This document shows, in pieces, positions 1 through 8,141 of a stretch of 64,000 nt of DNA. Source of the DNA: QHXN01 sp963785125. GTDB lineage: Bacteria; Acidobacteriota; Blastocatellia; Pyrinomonadales; Pyrinomonadaceae. The stretch covers positions 2,108,001 to 2,172,000 of the forward strand of contig CAWATU010000007.1 of assembly GCA_963785125.1 (NCBI GenBank), given 5' to 3'. Both the position numbers and the translations under genes were made by a program. Position 1 is the stretch's first letter. Every line of letters starts with the position of its first letter. The notes beneath the pieces were generated by a model, which was not told the origin of the DNA, ran no database searches, and saw only the letters and a list, made by a program, of their open reading frames with translations.

Positions 1-2
1 AC

Positions 3-515
3 GTGGGCGCCGGCACGGGCGAGCTTCTGCGTGAGGTCGCGCTCGCTGCTCGAAGTCGAGGGGCGACAGCGCATCTGTTAGGACTTGAGCTGAACGAGCG
101 CGCGGCCTTCGCCGCGTCGGAAGAGTCGCGCGAGTTTCCCGAAGTCACATCCATGCGCGGCGACGCGCTCAGCCTGCCCTTCGCCGACGGCGCGTTCGAC
201 TACGTGATGTGCTCGCTCTTCACGCACCACTTCCGCGACGACGCGTGCGTTCAAGTCTTGAAGGAGATGGCGCGCGTCGCGCGGCGCAGGGTCTATTGCA
301 TCGACCTGCACCGGCACCCGGTCGCATACTACTTCTACACGACAATCGGCCGGCTCATCCTCCACAACCGCCTCGTCCGCGAGGACGGCGCTCTCTCCAT
401 CCTCCGCGGCTTCCGTCCCGACGAGCTTCAACGCCTCGGCGAGCGCGCGGGACTTAAAGAGGTTAAAGTCGAGCGGCGTTTCCCTTATCGTCTGGTTCTA
501 AGTGCGAGCGTATGA
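3..515 (+). CDS. SAM-dependent methyltransferase, 5' truncated
   Basis: C-terminal part of a class I methyltransferase; the true start lies before the window. The visible protein opens with the SAM-binding glycine motif (VGAGTGELL), followed by an acidic strand end (LGLELNE), a GDALSLPF motif typical of motif II, and FDYVMCSLFTHHF, the usual post-motif. It is soluble and presumably cytoplasmic. The stop overlaps the start of the next gene by 4 bases (ATGA), so the two are probably translated together. Pairing with a geranylgeranyl-reductase-like FAD enzyme is common near type III polyketide synthase genes in other bacteria, but no synthase is visible here. The substrate cannot be read from the sequence. 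Confidence 0.8.
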   Translation: MGAGTGELLREVALAARSRGATAHLLGLELNERAAFAASEESREFPEVTSMRGDALSLPFADGAFDYVMCSLFTHHFRDDACVQVLKEMARVARRRVYCIDLHRHPVAYYFYTTIGRLILHNRLVREDGALSILRGFRPDELQRLGERAGLKEVKVERRFPYRLVLSASV

Positions 516-1711
516 CGGCGGAGTTCGACGCAATCATTGTGGGCGGCGGGCCGGCGGGGGCGAGCGCCGGGATTCACCTCGCCGTGTCGGGCGCGCGCGT
601 GCTGCTCGCGGAGCGCGAGCGTTTCCCGCGCGCGAAGCTGTGCGGCGAGTTCATCTCGCCCGAGTGCCTCGGACACTTCGCGCGTCTCGGCGTGCTCGAA
701 GAGATGGGGCGCGGAGGCGGCGCGCGTGTCTCGGAGACGGTCTTCTACGCGCCCTCGGGTCGCGGCGTCTCGGTGCCGAGCGCGTGGTTCGGCGGGCGAC
801 AGGGGGACACCGACGCGCTGGGATTGAGCCGCGCGGAGATGGATGCGCGCCTGCTCACGCGGGCGAGGGAGGTCGGCGTCCGTGTGATTGAGGACGCATC
901 GCTCGCGTCGCTCGTCGTCGAGGGCGGGCGCGTGTGCGGCGTGCGTCTGCACGCGGAGGGCGGCGGGCTCGAAGAGATGCGCGCGCGGGTCACGCTGGAC
1001 GCGACGGGGCGGCACCGTGCGGTCGTGCGACGCGCCGAGCGCGAGACGGGAAGGGGAGGGGACGCAAGGCGCGACGGGCGCGAAAGTCTCGTCGCCTTCA
1101 AGGCGCATCTCGAAGGCGCGCGCGGCGCGGCGGGCGTCTGCGAAATCTACTTCTACCCGGGCGGCTACGGGGGCTTGAGCCCGGTCGAGGGGGGCTTGAG
1201 TAACCTCTGCTTCATCACGCGCGCGGGCGACGTGCGCGCTGCGGCGAGCGACCCGGAGCGCGTGCTGCGCGAAGTCCTGATGCGAAACCGAAGGGCGGCC
1301 GGTACGCTCGAAGGCGCGGCGGCGCGTTCGCGTTGGCTCAGCGTCTCTCTGGAAGGCTTCGGTCGGCATGAGCCCGCGCCGTTCGGGGGTCTGCTCGCCG
1401 TGGGCGACGCCGCGGCCTTCATAGACCCCTTCACGGGGAGCGGGATGCTGATGGCGCTCGAAGGCGGTGAGCTGGCCGCGCGTGCGGTCTCGGACTGGCT
1501 CGCGCGGGGCGGCGAGGACTTTGATGAAATTGCGCGGGACTATCGTCGCGCTTACGCCTCACGCTTCGACGCGCGCTTGCGGCTGTGCGGAATGCTGCGC
1601 CGCGCGGCGCTCGCGCCCGCTGCGCTGGCGGAGGTCTCCGTCGTCGCGCTCAACGCGAGCGAGCGCCTGCGCCGACGCCTCGCGCGCTCCACGCGTGGGC
1701 GCGCTGTCTGA
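512..1711 (+). CDS. FAD-dependent oxidoreductase, geranylgeranyl reductase-like
   Basis: A 399-residue flavoprotein. The N-terminal Rossmann motif GGGPAG (residues 11-16) is followed by a glutamate-ended strand (LLAERERFPRAKLCGEF). The second FAD-binding motif, GDAAAFIDPFTGSGM, is near residue 297. The KLCGEF stretch and overall length match the geranylgeranyl-reductase/halogenase-like group. There is no signal peptide. It is coupled to the upstream methyltransferase by a 4-base overlap and both probably modify the same lipid or polyketide. The exact reaction is unknown; a halogenase or hydroxylase role cannot be excluded from sequence alone. Confidence 0.85.
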   Translation: MTAEFDAIIVGGGPAGASAGIHLAVSGARVLLAERERFPRAKLCGEFISPECLGHFARLGVLEEMGRGGGARVSETVFYAPSGRGVSVPSAWFGGRQGDTDALGLSRAEMDARLLTRAREVGVRVIEDASLASLVVEGGRVCGVRLHAEGGGLEEMRARVTLDATGRHRAVVRRAERETGRGGDARRDGRESLVAFKAHLEGARGAAGVCEIYFYPGGYGGLSPVEGGLSNLCFITRAGDVRAAASDPERVLREVLMRNRRAAGTLEGAAARSRWLSVSLEGFGRHEPAPFGGLLAVGDAAAFIDPFTGSGMLMALEGGELAARAVSDWLARGGEDFDEIARDYRRAYASRFDARLRLCGMLRRAALAPAALAEVSVVALNASERLRRRLARSTRGRAV

Positions 1712-1987
1712 AGAGAAGAGTCTCTTGCCAAAGGCAGTCCGTTTAAGGTACAAAGTCGTGCGTAAGTAGAGACGGTTGCTCTCCGTAACGAACAGGCAAA
1801 AGCACAGACCTCCTTTAAAGAAACGGGCGAGATGCGACTCAAGCTCCCGGCGCGCGCCCGCCGTCTGTTCACGAGCAACCCGGCAAGACTCACTCTGGCG
1901 GATTTGTTTGGCGCGGGAACTAGACGCGCGCCGCATTTCTTGCCTCGCCCGAATCAATCAGCTTGTCTTTTCAAGGAGAGAAGAGTT

Positions 1988-4900
1988 ATGCGTGCTAACC
2001 CCCGGCGGTGGCTCCCGACCGCTTACCGTTTTGTGCTCGTGTGCGCCCTCGCGCTCGCTCTGGGCGTGCCGGCCGCGCTGGCGCAGGCAGACGCGACCTC
2101 CGCCGATCTGTCCGGCTTCGTGCGCGACCCGGCGGGCGCGGTCGTCGCCGGCGCCACCGTCACGGCGCGCAACCCGTCGGTCGGCATCACGCGCACGGCG
2201 ACCTCCAACGACGAGGGCGCCTACCGCCTCGTCCAGCTCCCGCCGGGGCAGTACGAGGTGACGGTCGAGGCGGCCAACTTCAAGAAGGCCGTCGTCCCCT
2301 CCGTCACGCTCACCGTCGGCCAGCGCGCCGATCTCGACTTCGCGCTTGAGATCGGGCAGATCACCGACGTGGTCACCGTCACCGGCGCGCAGACCGAGCT
2401 GATCGAGACCTCGAAGACCAACGTCTCGAACACCGTCGATCAGACGCGCATCGAGAACCTGCCCATCAACCAGCGCGACTACATCAACTTCACGCTCACG
2501 ACCTCGACCGTCACGCGTGACAACGGCCGTCCCATCGGCCCGGCGCCGACCTCGGGTTTGAACTTCGGCGGGCAGCGCGGGCGCTCGAACCTCGTGCAGG
2601 TGGACGGCGCCGACAACACAGACAACTCTGTGAACGCCTCGCGCTCGACCGTCTCGCAGGAGGCGGTGCAGGAGTTTCAGGTTGTCACCAACTCCTTCGC
2701 GCCCGAGTTCGGCCGCTCGTCGGGCGGCGTCGTCAACGTCGTCACCAAGTCGGGGACGAACGAGGTGCACGGCAACATCTTCGGCTTCATCCGCCACAAG
2801 TCGATTCAGGCCAAGAACCCGTTCGCGCCCATCATCGACGGCGACCCCGACAAGAAGCCGCCGTTTACGCGCGCGCAGTACGGCGCCACGCTCGGCTTCC
2901 CGCTTGAGCGCGACATGACGTTCGGCTTCATCGCCTTCGAGCAGCGCAAGCGGCAGGAGTCGGGCTTCTTCACCTCAGACGTGGTTCAGCGCCTGACTTC
3001 GAGCGTCACCATCGGCGCACCCTTCCTCCCCTTCTCGCAGAGCTTCACGAGCATCACTTCACAGCAGGCGGGCTACGTGCAGGGGCTGCTCGCGCAGGCC
3101 GCGCAGCTCATCGGGACGGGCACGCCCGGCAACATCGCGACGGGGCAGGCCATCGCCGGCGCCGCCGTGCAGTACGCGACGCTCGCCTCGGCGGGCGGCC
3201 AGACGGGCTTGACGGGCGCGAGCGCGCTGCGGAGCCCCGGCGGCGCCATCGCCGCGGGCACGACCATCGGGCAGCGCTTCTTCCTGACGGGCGCGCCCGT
3301 TCCCGTCAGCGAGAACGCCTTCCGTCCGCTGCTCGCACTCAACCGCGTCTTCCCCATCTCCGAGGACACGACCTTCTCGTCGGCGCGCCTCGACCACCGC
3401 ATCAACCAGAAGAACGAGCTGACGCTGCGCTTCGGCTATAACCCCTCGGACATCACCGGCATCCAGGTCGAGTCGCAGAACCAGGCGCTCGGCCAGAACG
3501 ACTTCTCGCGCACGGGCATCCAGACCCTGCGCGACGCGAACTTCGTCACCACGCTTCACTCGACGCTCTCGAACTCGATGGTCAACGAGGCGCGCTTCAA
3601 CTTCGGGCAGCGCCGCGCCACCTTCACCTCGCAGAACGGGCAGGGGACGGCCTACAACATCTCGGGCGTCGCCTTCATCGGCCGCGAGCTGTTCAGCCCG
3701 GTCATCCGCACCGAGAACCGCTACGCGTACACCGATAACGTGAGCGTGGTCGCCGGCAACCACACGATGAAGTTCGGCGGCGACGCCAACTTCGTCAGCG
3801 TCTCGGCGCTCTTCGAGCTGAACTTCGCCGGCCTCTACAACTTCGGCGGGCTCTCCGCGACGACGCTCGCAGCCTTCCCCGGCGGCGACTGTCTGACCTC
3901 GACGCAGACGGGCTGCGCGCCCGCCTTCGAGCCCGTCCAGCAGTACGGCCTCGGCTTCCCCGGCAACTACGTGCAGGGTTTCGGCAACCCGAACAGCAAG
4001 CTCAAGAACCGCCCGTTCGCCGTCTTCGCGCAGGACTCCTGGAAGGTGACGCCGAAGCTCACGCTCAACTACGGCGTGCGCTACGACTACGAGAAGACCG
4101 ACCAGCTCCCCGTGCAGGACTTCCGCGACCCGCTCTCGGGCCTGACGGTCACCGCGGCCACCACGCAGGGCTTCTACGACGCCTTCCGCATCCAGCAGGG
4201 CTTCCCGCGCGACAAGAACAACTTCGCTCCGCGCATCGGCGCAGCGTGGGACGTTCGTGGCAACGGCTCGACGGTGCTGCGCGCCGCCTACGGTCTCTTC
4301 TACGACCACCCGCTGCTCGCCATCGGGTTCAACTCCGACATCGCCGACAACGTCCAGCAGCAGCAGTTCATCTCCCTGCCCGGCAGCCCGACGCCGACCG
4401 CGCTCCTGAACGCCGTGCAGATTTTCCAGGGCACGGTCTGCACCGCTGCGGGCGGGAACCCCTTGTGCCCGCCGGGCGTGCTGACGCCGGGCGCAGCCGC
4501 GACCGCGCAGTACCAGTTCGGCCGCCAGCGCTTCAACGACCAGACGTTCCCGGGCTTCGGCCCGTTCCTGCCCTTCTCGCTGCCCGTCTCGACCGAGTTC
4601 GAGTTCGCCTACGCCAACCAGGCCAACGCGACCATCGAGCAGAAGTTGACGGAGAACATGTCGTTCTCGGCGAGCTGGCTCTTCACGGGCGCGCACCACC
4701 TGCCGCACCCGACCAACCTGAACGCGCCGAACAACGCGCTGCTCATACAGAACTACGTGCGCTGCTTCGGCACCCAGCCGCCGAACACGACGGCCGTGCT
4801 GACGCTGACGCCCTCGACCTGCTCGAACATCGTGGCACAGCCCATCCCGGGGCTCATCGCCGTCACGACGCGCGGCGCGGTCGTCCAGCCGTTCGCGGCC

Positions 4901-5752
4901 AACCTCTTCCGGCCGTCGGGGCCGAACTACTTCTTCACGCAGGCCATCTCGGGCGGCACGGTCACGCCGGCCGTCTTCAACGGCGCGCTGACGGCGACCG
5001 GCGCGCTCGCGCGTCCCGGCTTCGTGACGACCTTCGGCGACGTGAACGCGCAGGTCTCTGACGGCAATTCCGTCTATCACGCGGGCACGTTCGAGGTGCG
5101 CCGCCGCATGGCGAACAACTACCAGTTCCTCGCCTCCTACACCTGGTCGCACTCGATTGACGACTCGTCCGACCTCCAGACCCTTCTGCTCCCGCAGGAC
5201 GTGACGCGTCTGGACCTTGAGCGCGCCGACTCGCTCTTCGACCAGCGCCACCGCTTCGTCTTCAGCGCCGTGGTGGCCGCGCCGGGCTCCTGGCGCGGGC
5301 AAGGGGGCTTCCGCAGCTTCCTCAACGGCTTCGTCGTCGCGCCGATCTTCGAGTGGTCGTCGGGCCGTCCCTTCAACATCCTTTCGGGGCGTGACACGAA
5401 CAACGACCTGTCAAGCTCGACCGACCGCCCGTCGGTGGACTCGAACGGCGTGCTCTTCGCGCCGGCCGCGTTCCAGTCCGGCAACCTCGGCCGCAACGTC
5501 GGGCTGACGCACTCCTACCAGTCGCTCGACCTGCGCGTGACGCGCAACATTATGCTCGGCGAGCGGTTCCGCCTCGAAGTCATCGCCGAGGGCTTCAACC
5601 TCTTCAACCGCTTCAACGAGGCCGCGGTCTCGCCGCGCTTCGAGGACGTAAACGCGGTCAACGAGCGCACCTCCAACGGCCGCTTCCGCAGCCGCTCCAC
5701 CGCCGCCTTCGACCCACGCCAGTTCCAGTTCGGCCTCAAGCTGAACTTCTAA
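1988..5752 (+). CDS. TonB-dependent receptor-like outer membrane protein, carboxypeptidase-regulatory-like N-terminus
   Basis: About 1254 residues. The start at 1988 is chosen because AAGGAG lies just upstream and gives a clean signal peptide ending ALAQA; the reading frame stays open further upstream but lacks a ribosome site. Residues about 35-120 form a carboxypeptidase-regulatory-like fold (SGFVRDPAGAVVAGATV, YRLVQLPPGQYEVTVEA). A plug-like region follows (NLPINQRDYINFTL, GRSSGGVVNVVTKSGTNEVHG), then a long beta-barrel ending in phenylalanine (FGLKLNF), the usual outer-membrane insertion signal. Such receptors take up oligomers or siderophore-like ligands. No SusD partner is adjacent and the substrate is unknown. 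A strong terminator ends the unit. Confidence 0.85.
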   Translation: MRANPRRWLPTAYRFVLVCALALALGVPAALAQADATSADLSGFVRDPAGAVVAGATVTARNPSVGITRTATSNDEGAYRLVQLPPGQYEVTVEAANFKKAVVPSVTLTVGQRADLDFALEIGQITDVVTVTGAQTELIETSKTNVSNTVDQTRIENLPINQRDYINFTLTTSTVTRDNGRPIGPAPTSGLNFGGQRGRSNLVQVDGADNTDNSVNASRSTVSQEAVQEFQVVTNSFAPEFGRSSGGVVNVVTKSGTNEVHGNIFGFIRHKSIQAKNPFAPIIDGDPDKKPPFTRAQYGATLGFPLERDMTFGFIAFEQRKRQESGFFTSDVVQRLTSSVTIGAPFLPFSQSFTSITSQQAGYVQGLLAQAAQLIGTGTPGNIATGQAIAGAAVQYATLASAGGQTGLTGASALRSPGGAIAAGTTIGQRFFLTGAPVPVSENAFRPLLALNRVFPISEDTTFSSARLDHRINQKNELTLRFGYNPSDITGIQVESQNQALGQNDFSRTGIQTLRDANFVTTLHSTLSNSMVNEARFNFGQRRATFTSQNGQGTAYNISGVAFIGRELFSPVIRTENRYAYTDNVSVVAGNHTMKFGGDANFVSVSALFELNFAGLYNFGGLSATTLAAFPGGDCLTSTQTGCAPAFEPVQQYGLGFPGNYVQGFGNPNSKLKNRPFAVFAQDSWKVTPKLTLNYGVRYDYEKTDQLPVQDFRDPLSGLTVTAATTQGFYDAFRIQQGFPRDKNNFAPRIGAAWDVRGNGSTVLRAAYGLFYDHPLLAIGFNSDIADNVQQQQFISLPGSPTPTALLNAVQIFQGTVCTAAGGNPLCPPGVLTPGAAATAQYQFGRQRFNDQTFPGFGPFLPFSLPVSTEFEFAYANQANATIEQKLTENMSFSASWLFTGAHHLPHPTNLNAPNNALLIQNYVRCFGTQPPNTTAVLTLTPSTCSNIVAQPIPGLIAVTTRGAVVQPFAANLFRPSGPNYFFTQAISGGTVTPAVFNGALTATGALARPGFVTTFGDVNAQVSDGNSVYHAGTFEVRRRMANNYQFLASYTWSHSIDDSSDLQTLLLPQDVTRLDLERADSLFDQRHRFVFSAVVAAPGSWRGQGGFRSFLNGFVVAPIFEWSSGRPFNILSGRDTNNDLSSSTDRPSVDSNGVLFAPAAFQSGNLGRNVGLTHSYQSLDLRVTRNIMLGERFRLEVIAEGFNLFNRFNEAAVSPRFEDVNAVNERTSNGRFRSRSTAAFDPRQFQFGLKLNF

Positions 5753-5773
5753 ACTCGGGGCCGACGGCCGGGT

Positions 5774-5823
5774 GTAATAAAAAGAAGGGACGACCTTTAC
5801 GGGTCGTCCCTTCTTTTTATTAC
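5774..5823 (+). terminator. strong hairpin terminator after the first receptor gene
   Basis: A perfect 22-bp inverted repeat with a 6-base loop (5796-5801). The arms begin with an A-rich stretch and end with a T-rich one, so the structure can act as a Rho-independent terminator in both directions. It separates the receptor gene from the convergent exported protein gene ending at 5872. Confidence 0.85.
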
Positions 5824-5871
5824 GAACCGGCGAGAGTTCGCGCCCCGCTGGGCCATATGTTGAGTGTGGTA

Positions 5872-6417
5872 TTACTCCGCCCGGCTGTAACAGGTCTCGG
5901 CGACCTTCACGCCGGTGCAGAGCTGCCTCGGGCCGTACGAAGGATTCTTGAACGCGACCTTGAGCGTTTCGGTCTTGGCTGAGATCGTTTCCCTACTGTT
6001 GTTCGCACGGCCGCAGAATATTTCGCGCGTGAGGAGACCCCGCCCCCATTTAATCGTCAGGGTGTCGCCGTCGAGGCTGACGCGCCCCTTCTTCACTATG
6101 TAAGTCAGGTTCCGACAGTCGGCCGTCGAGGCGTCCGTGATGCTCGCGTACTCGACGGTGCCATCCAGCAAAAACTTGTAGGTGACGCGCGAGCCGTTGG
6201 GGTTGGCGTAGCTGCCGGTATAAGACCAGGTGCTGGCCCCCAACTGCCCCCCGACCCACTTGCCGTTCAGCGCCGAAAGCTCAACGACGGGGGTGGCCGC
6301 CCCGCCGCTCTCGACCGAAACTTTGTCACCGCCGGTCTGCGCCGAGACCCCCGTCAAACCACACGTCAAGCCGACGAACAGGGTCAGTAAGAGAAGGTAT
6401 CTAACTTTGCTTGTCAT
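5872..6417 (-). CDS. exported hypothetical protein
   Basis: A 181-residue protein with a signal peptide (hydrophobic residues about 7-24, cleavage near VSAQ). The mature part begins with a lipocalin-like 'LNGKWVGG' and contains alternating polar and hydrophobic strands (YKFLLDGTVEYAS, GRVSLDGDTLTIKWGRG), suggesting a small beta-barrel or beta-sandwich. Four cysteines in the mature chain could form disulfides. It lies downstream of the micro-gene at 6589-6657 on the same strand but is separated from it by a terminator. The family was not recognised and no function is assigned. Confidence 0.7.
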   Translation of the reverse strand: MTSKVRYLLLLTLFVGLTCGLTGVSAQTGGDKVSVESGGAATPVVELSALNGKWVGGQLGASTWSYTGSYANPNGSRVTYKFLLDGTVEYASITDASTADCRNLTYIVKKGRVSLDGDTLTIKWGRGLLTREIFCGRANNSRETISAKTETLKVAFKNPSYGPRQLCTGVKVAETCYSRAE

Positions 6418-6524
6418 TACGTCGTCCCCCTCGGGAGGCTAAACCAAGAAAAATTTGTGTCCAGAAGCTCGCCCCCAACCTAAACGCGTAATGTTCGGCG
6501 AAAAGGTATCAACCCAGGCGAAAA

Positions 6525-6563
6525 GAGGCCGCGCGACTGCCGGACATGCAGTCGCGCGGCCTC
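6525..6563 (-). terminator. terminator of the 22-residue micro-gene
   Basis: A perfect 16-bp stem (6525-6540 with 6548-6563) and a 7-base loop. Read on the minus strand it starts 25 bases after the micro-gene stop codon and is followed by TTTT. It shows that the micro-gene is a transcription unit of its own, not a leader of the next gene. Confidence 0.75.
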
Positions 6564-6588
6564 TCCGTCTTGACGACGTTTTGCCGAC

Positions 6589-6657
6589 TTACCGCTGGAC
6601 GGTCTGGTTGTGGTTGACGGTGATTTTGCCGGCCTTCACGCTGGATTTGACCTTCAT
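6589..6657 (-). CDS. micro-gene: 22-residue NHNQTV peptide, copy 1
   Basis: A complete 22-codon reading frame beginning with ATG, preceded at 7-base spacing by the strong Shine-Dalgarno GGAGG and followed by its own hairpin terminator. The peptide is basic at its N-terminus (MKVKSSVKAG) and ends NHNQTVQR. It lacks a hydrophobic segment or signal peptide. A second micro-gene at 19570-19647 encodes the same pattern with three extra residues in the middle and synonymous third-base differences, indicating selection on the protein. The short length, constant ends and variable middle would suit a signalling or modified-peptide precursor, but no maturation enzyme is adjacent. Function unknown. Confidence 0.75.
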   Translation of the reverse strand: MKVKSSVKAGKITVNHNQTVQR

Positions 6658-6824
6658 CTCAATCCTCCTTCAATCATAAAGTTTAAGTTCGTAAGCAGCA
6701 CCCCGGCTGCCTTCAGCTATTGAAGTAGAGAAAAGCGCGCGCATATTCCCACCGCCGCGAAAAAAAAATCCGCGTCTCTTAATGCTTCGGCGGGGGAATA
6801 ATTGTGCGGGCCAACAAAAAAGTG

Positions 6825-6854
6825 TTGCCAAGCGCGGCCGACCCGTGTTATTAA
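6825..6854 (+). promoter_or_regulatory. probable sigma-70 promoter of the LacI-family gene
   Basis: TTGCCA at 6825-6830, an 18-base spacer and TATTAA at 6849-6854, on the strand of the regulator gene that starts at 6906. The palindromic operator at 6863-6874 sits directly after the -10 hexamer, where a bound repressor would block transcription. Confidence 0.55.
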
Positions 6855-6862
6855 ATTTTTCC

Positions 6863-6874
6863 GTTAACGTTAAC
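6863..6874. promoter_or_regulatory. LacI-type operator at the regulator's own promoter
   Basis: The 12-base perfect palindrome GTTAACGTTAAC has the central CG and flanking TTAA arms typical of LacI/GalR-family operators. It lies about 30 bases before the start codon of the LacI-family regulator, suggesting autoregulation. A related but imperfect box is present at 8077-8090 before the receptor operon. Confidence 0.6.
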
Positions 6875-6905
6875 AGAATTCGCCACGTCGTCCCGGCAAG
6901 TCTCG

Positions 6906-7967
6906 ATGCGCCGCTCAACACCGAAAAAGAGGCACGCCACGCTCGCCGACATCGCCGCGTCCGCGGGCGTCACGCCGATGACCGTCTCGCGCGTCGTCAA
7001 CGGCAACGGCTACGTCAGCGCCGAGACGCGCGAGCGTGTTCTGAGCGCCGTCAGCGCCATGAACTACCGGCGCAACGGGCTGGCTCGCGGGCTCAAGCGC
7101 CAGCGCACGGACACCATCGGGCTTGTGCTCGGCGACATCGCCAACCCCTTCGCGGCGGAGCTGGCGCGCGCCGTGCGCGAGGTGATGACGGCCCGTGGCT
7201 ACAACGTCTTCATCTGCGTCAGCGAGCACAGCGCGCGTGAGGACATTGCCGCCTTCGAGTCCCTGGCCGACCACCGCGTTGACGGCGTTATCGTCGCGAC
7301 GCGCGCCAACAAGCTCGGCAACGACCGCCTCGCGGAGATGATCGAGGGCGGCATCCCCGTCGTCCTCATCGGGCGTGACTTCCGACACCCAAACGCGGAT
7401 TTGATTGCCGCAGACAACCTCCGCGGCGGCTACGACGCGACGGCCCATTTGATCTCTCTGGGGCACAAAAACATTGGATTTATCGGGGTTACGCCGACCA
7501 GCGGGGTCGGCCTCCGGCGCTACCACGGCTACCTCGAAGCGATGCGCGAGCACGCCCTGAAGGTGGACGAGCGCATGATCGTCGGCCGCGCCGACGACGG
7601 CGACCAGTGGCCGGGCTACTCGACCGAGGCGATGGGCTACGAGGGGATGAAGAGGCTCCTCGCCCTGCGCAAGCGCCCGACGGCCGTCTTCGCGCGCAAC
7701 GACTTCACGGCCGTCGGCGCGATGAGCGCAGCCAAAGAGTCGGGGCTCAAGATTCCGCAGGACATCGCCGTCGTCGGCTATGACGACGTACCACTGGCGG
7801 CGCACACGTCGCCGGCCCTGACGACTGTGCGCCAGCCCACGCGCGAGCAGGGACGCATCGCGGCCGAGGCGCTCGTGCGCCGGATGGAGGCGGGCGAGGC
7901 GCCCGCGCGCGAGGAGCGCGTCATGCCCTGCGAGCTGGTCGTCCGCGCCTCGACGGTCGGCGAGTAA
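6906..7967 (+). CDS. LacI-family transcriptional regulator
   Basis: A 353-residue regulator with the standard LacI plan. An N-terminal helix-turn-helix (residues about 11-36, ATLADIAASAGVTPMTVSRVV) and a hinge helix ending near residue 60 are followed by a periplasmic-binding-like effector domain (TIGLVLGDIANPFAAELARAV, later VFARNDFTAVGAM and VVGYDDVPLAAHTSPALTTVRQP). Length and motifs are complete. It is the first gene of the locus 6906-15948, whose following genes encode a receptor, transporter, dehydrogenase and lyase, so it probably represses them until a sugar or uronate ligand is present. Candidate operators lie at its own promoter and before the receptor gene. Confidence 0.92.
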   Translation: MRRSTPKKRHATLADIAASAGVTPMTVSRVVNGNGYVSAETRERVLSAVSAMNYRRNGLARGLKRQRTDTIGLVLGDIANPFAAELARAVREVMTARGYNVFICVSEHSAREDIAAFESLADHRVDGVIVATRANKLGNDRLAEMIEGGIPVVLIGRDFRHPNADLIAADNLRGGYDATAHLISLGHKNIGFIGVTPTSGVGLRRYHGYLEAMREHALKVDERMIVGRADDGDQWPGYSTEAMGYEGMKRLLALRKRPTAVFARNDFTAVGAMSAAKESGLKIPQDIAVVGYDDVPLAAHTSPALTTVRQPTREQGRIAAEALVRRMEAGEAPAREERVMPCELVVRASTVGE

Positions 7968-8076
7968 CAGAGAGAACCTCGCGGACGGCACAAGCGGCGG
8001 CGTACCTCGCCGACGCTCTTAACGAAACAGGGAACGAACGTCCGGCGGTTAGAAGTCAAAGACGACCCGCCGACTG

Positions 8077-8090
8077 TGATAACGCTAACA
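8077..8090. promoter_or_regulatory. LacI-type operator before the receptor-transporter-lyase operon
   Basis: TGATAACGCTAACA fits the two-fold pattern TGWTARCGYTAWCA, which is close to known LacI/GalR-family operators and shares the central TAACG with the perfect palindrome at 6863. It lies 51 bases before the receptor start codon, a suitable position for repression. Confidence 0.5.
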
Positions 8091-8141
8091 TAGTGTGACC
8101 GAAGACGTGTGCGGCACGAATTGAGAAGGAGGCTTCGGACC

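Noticed and set aside
3059..5302. 747-codon open frame on the minus strand opposite the first receptor gene
   Set aside because: Same GC-bias artefact; composition is low-complexity and no motif is present.
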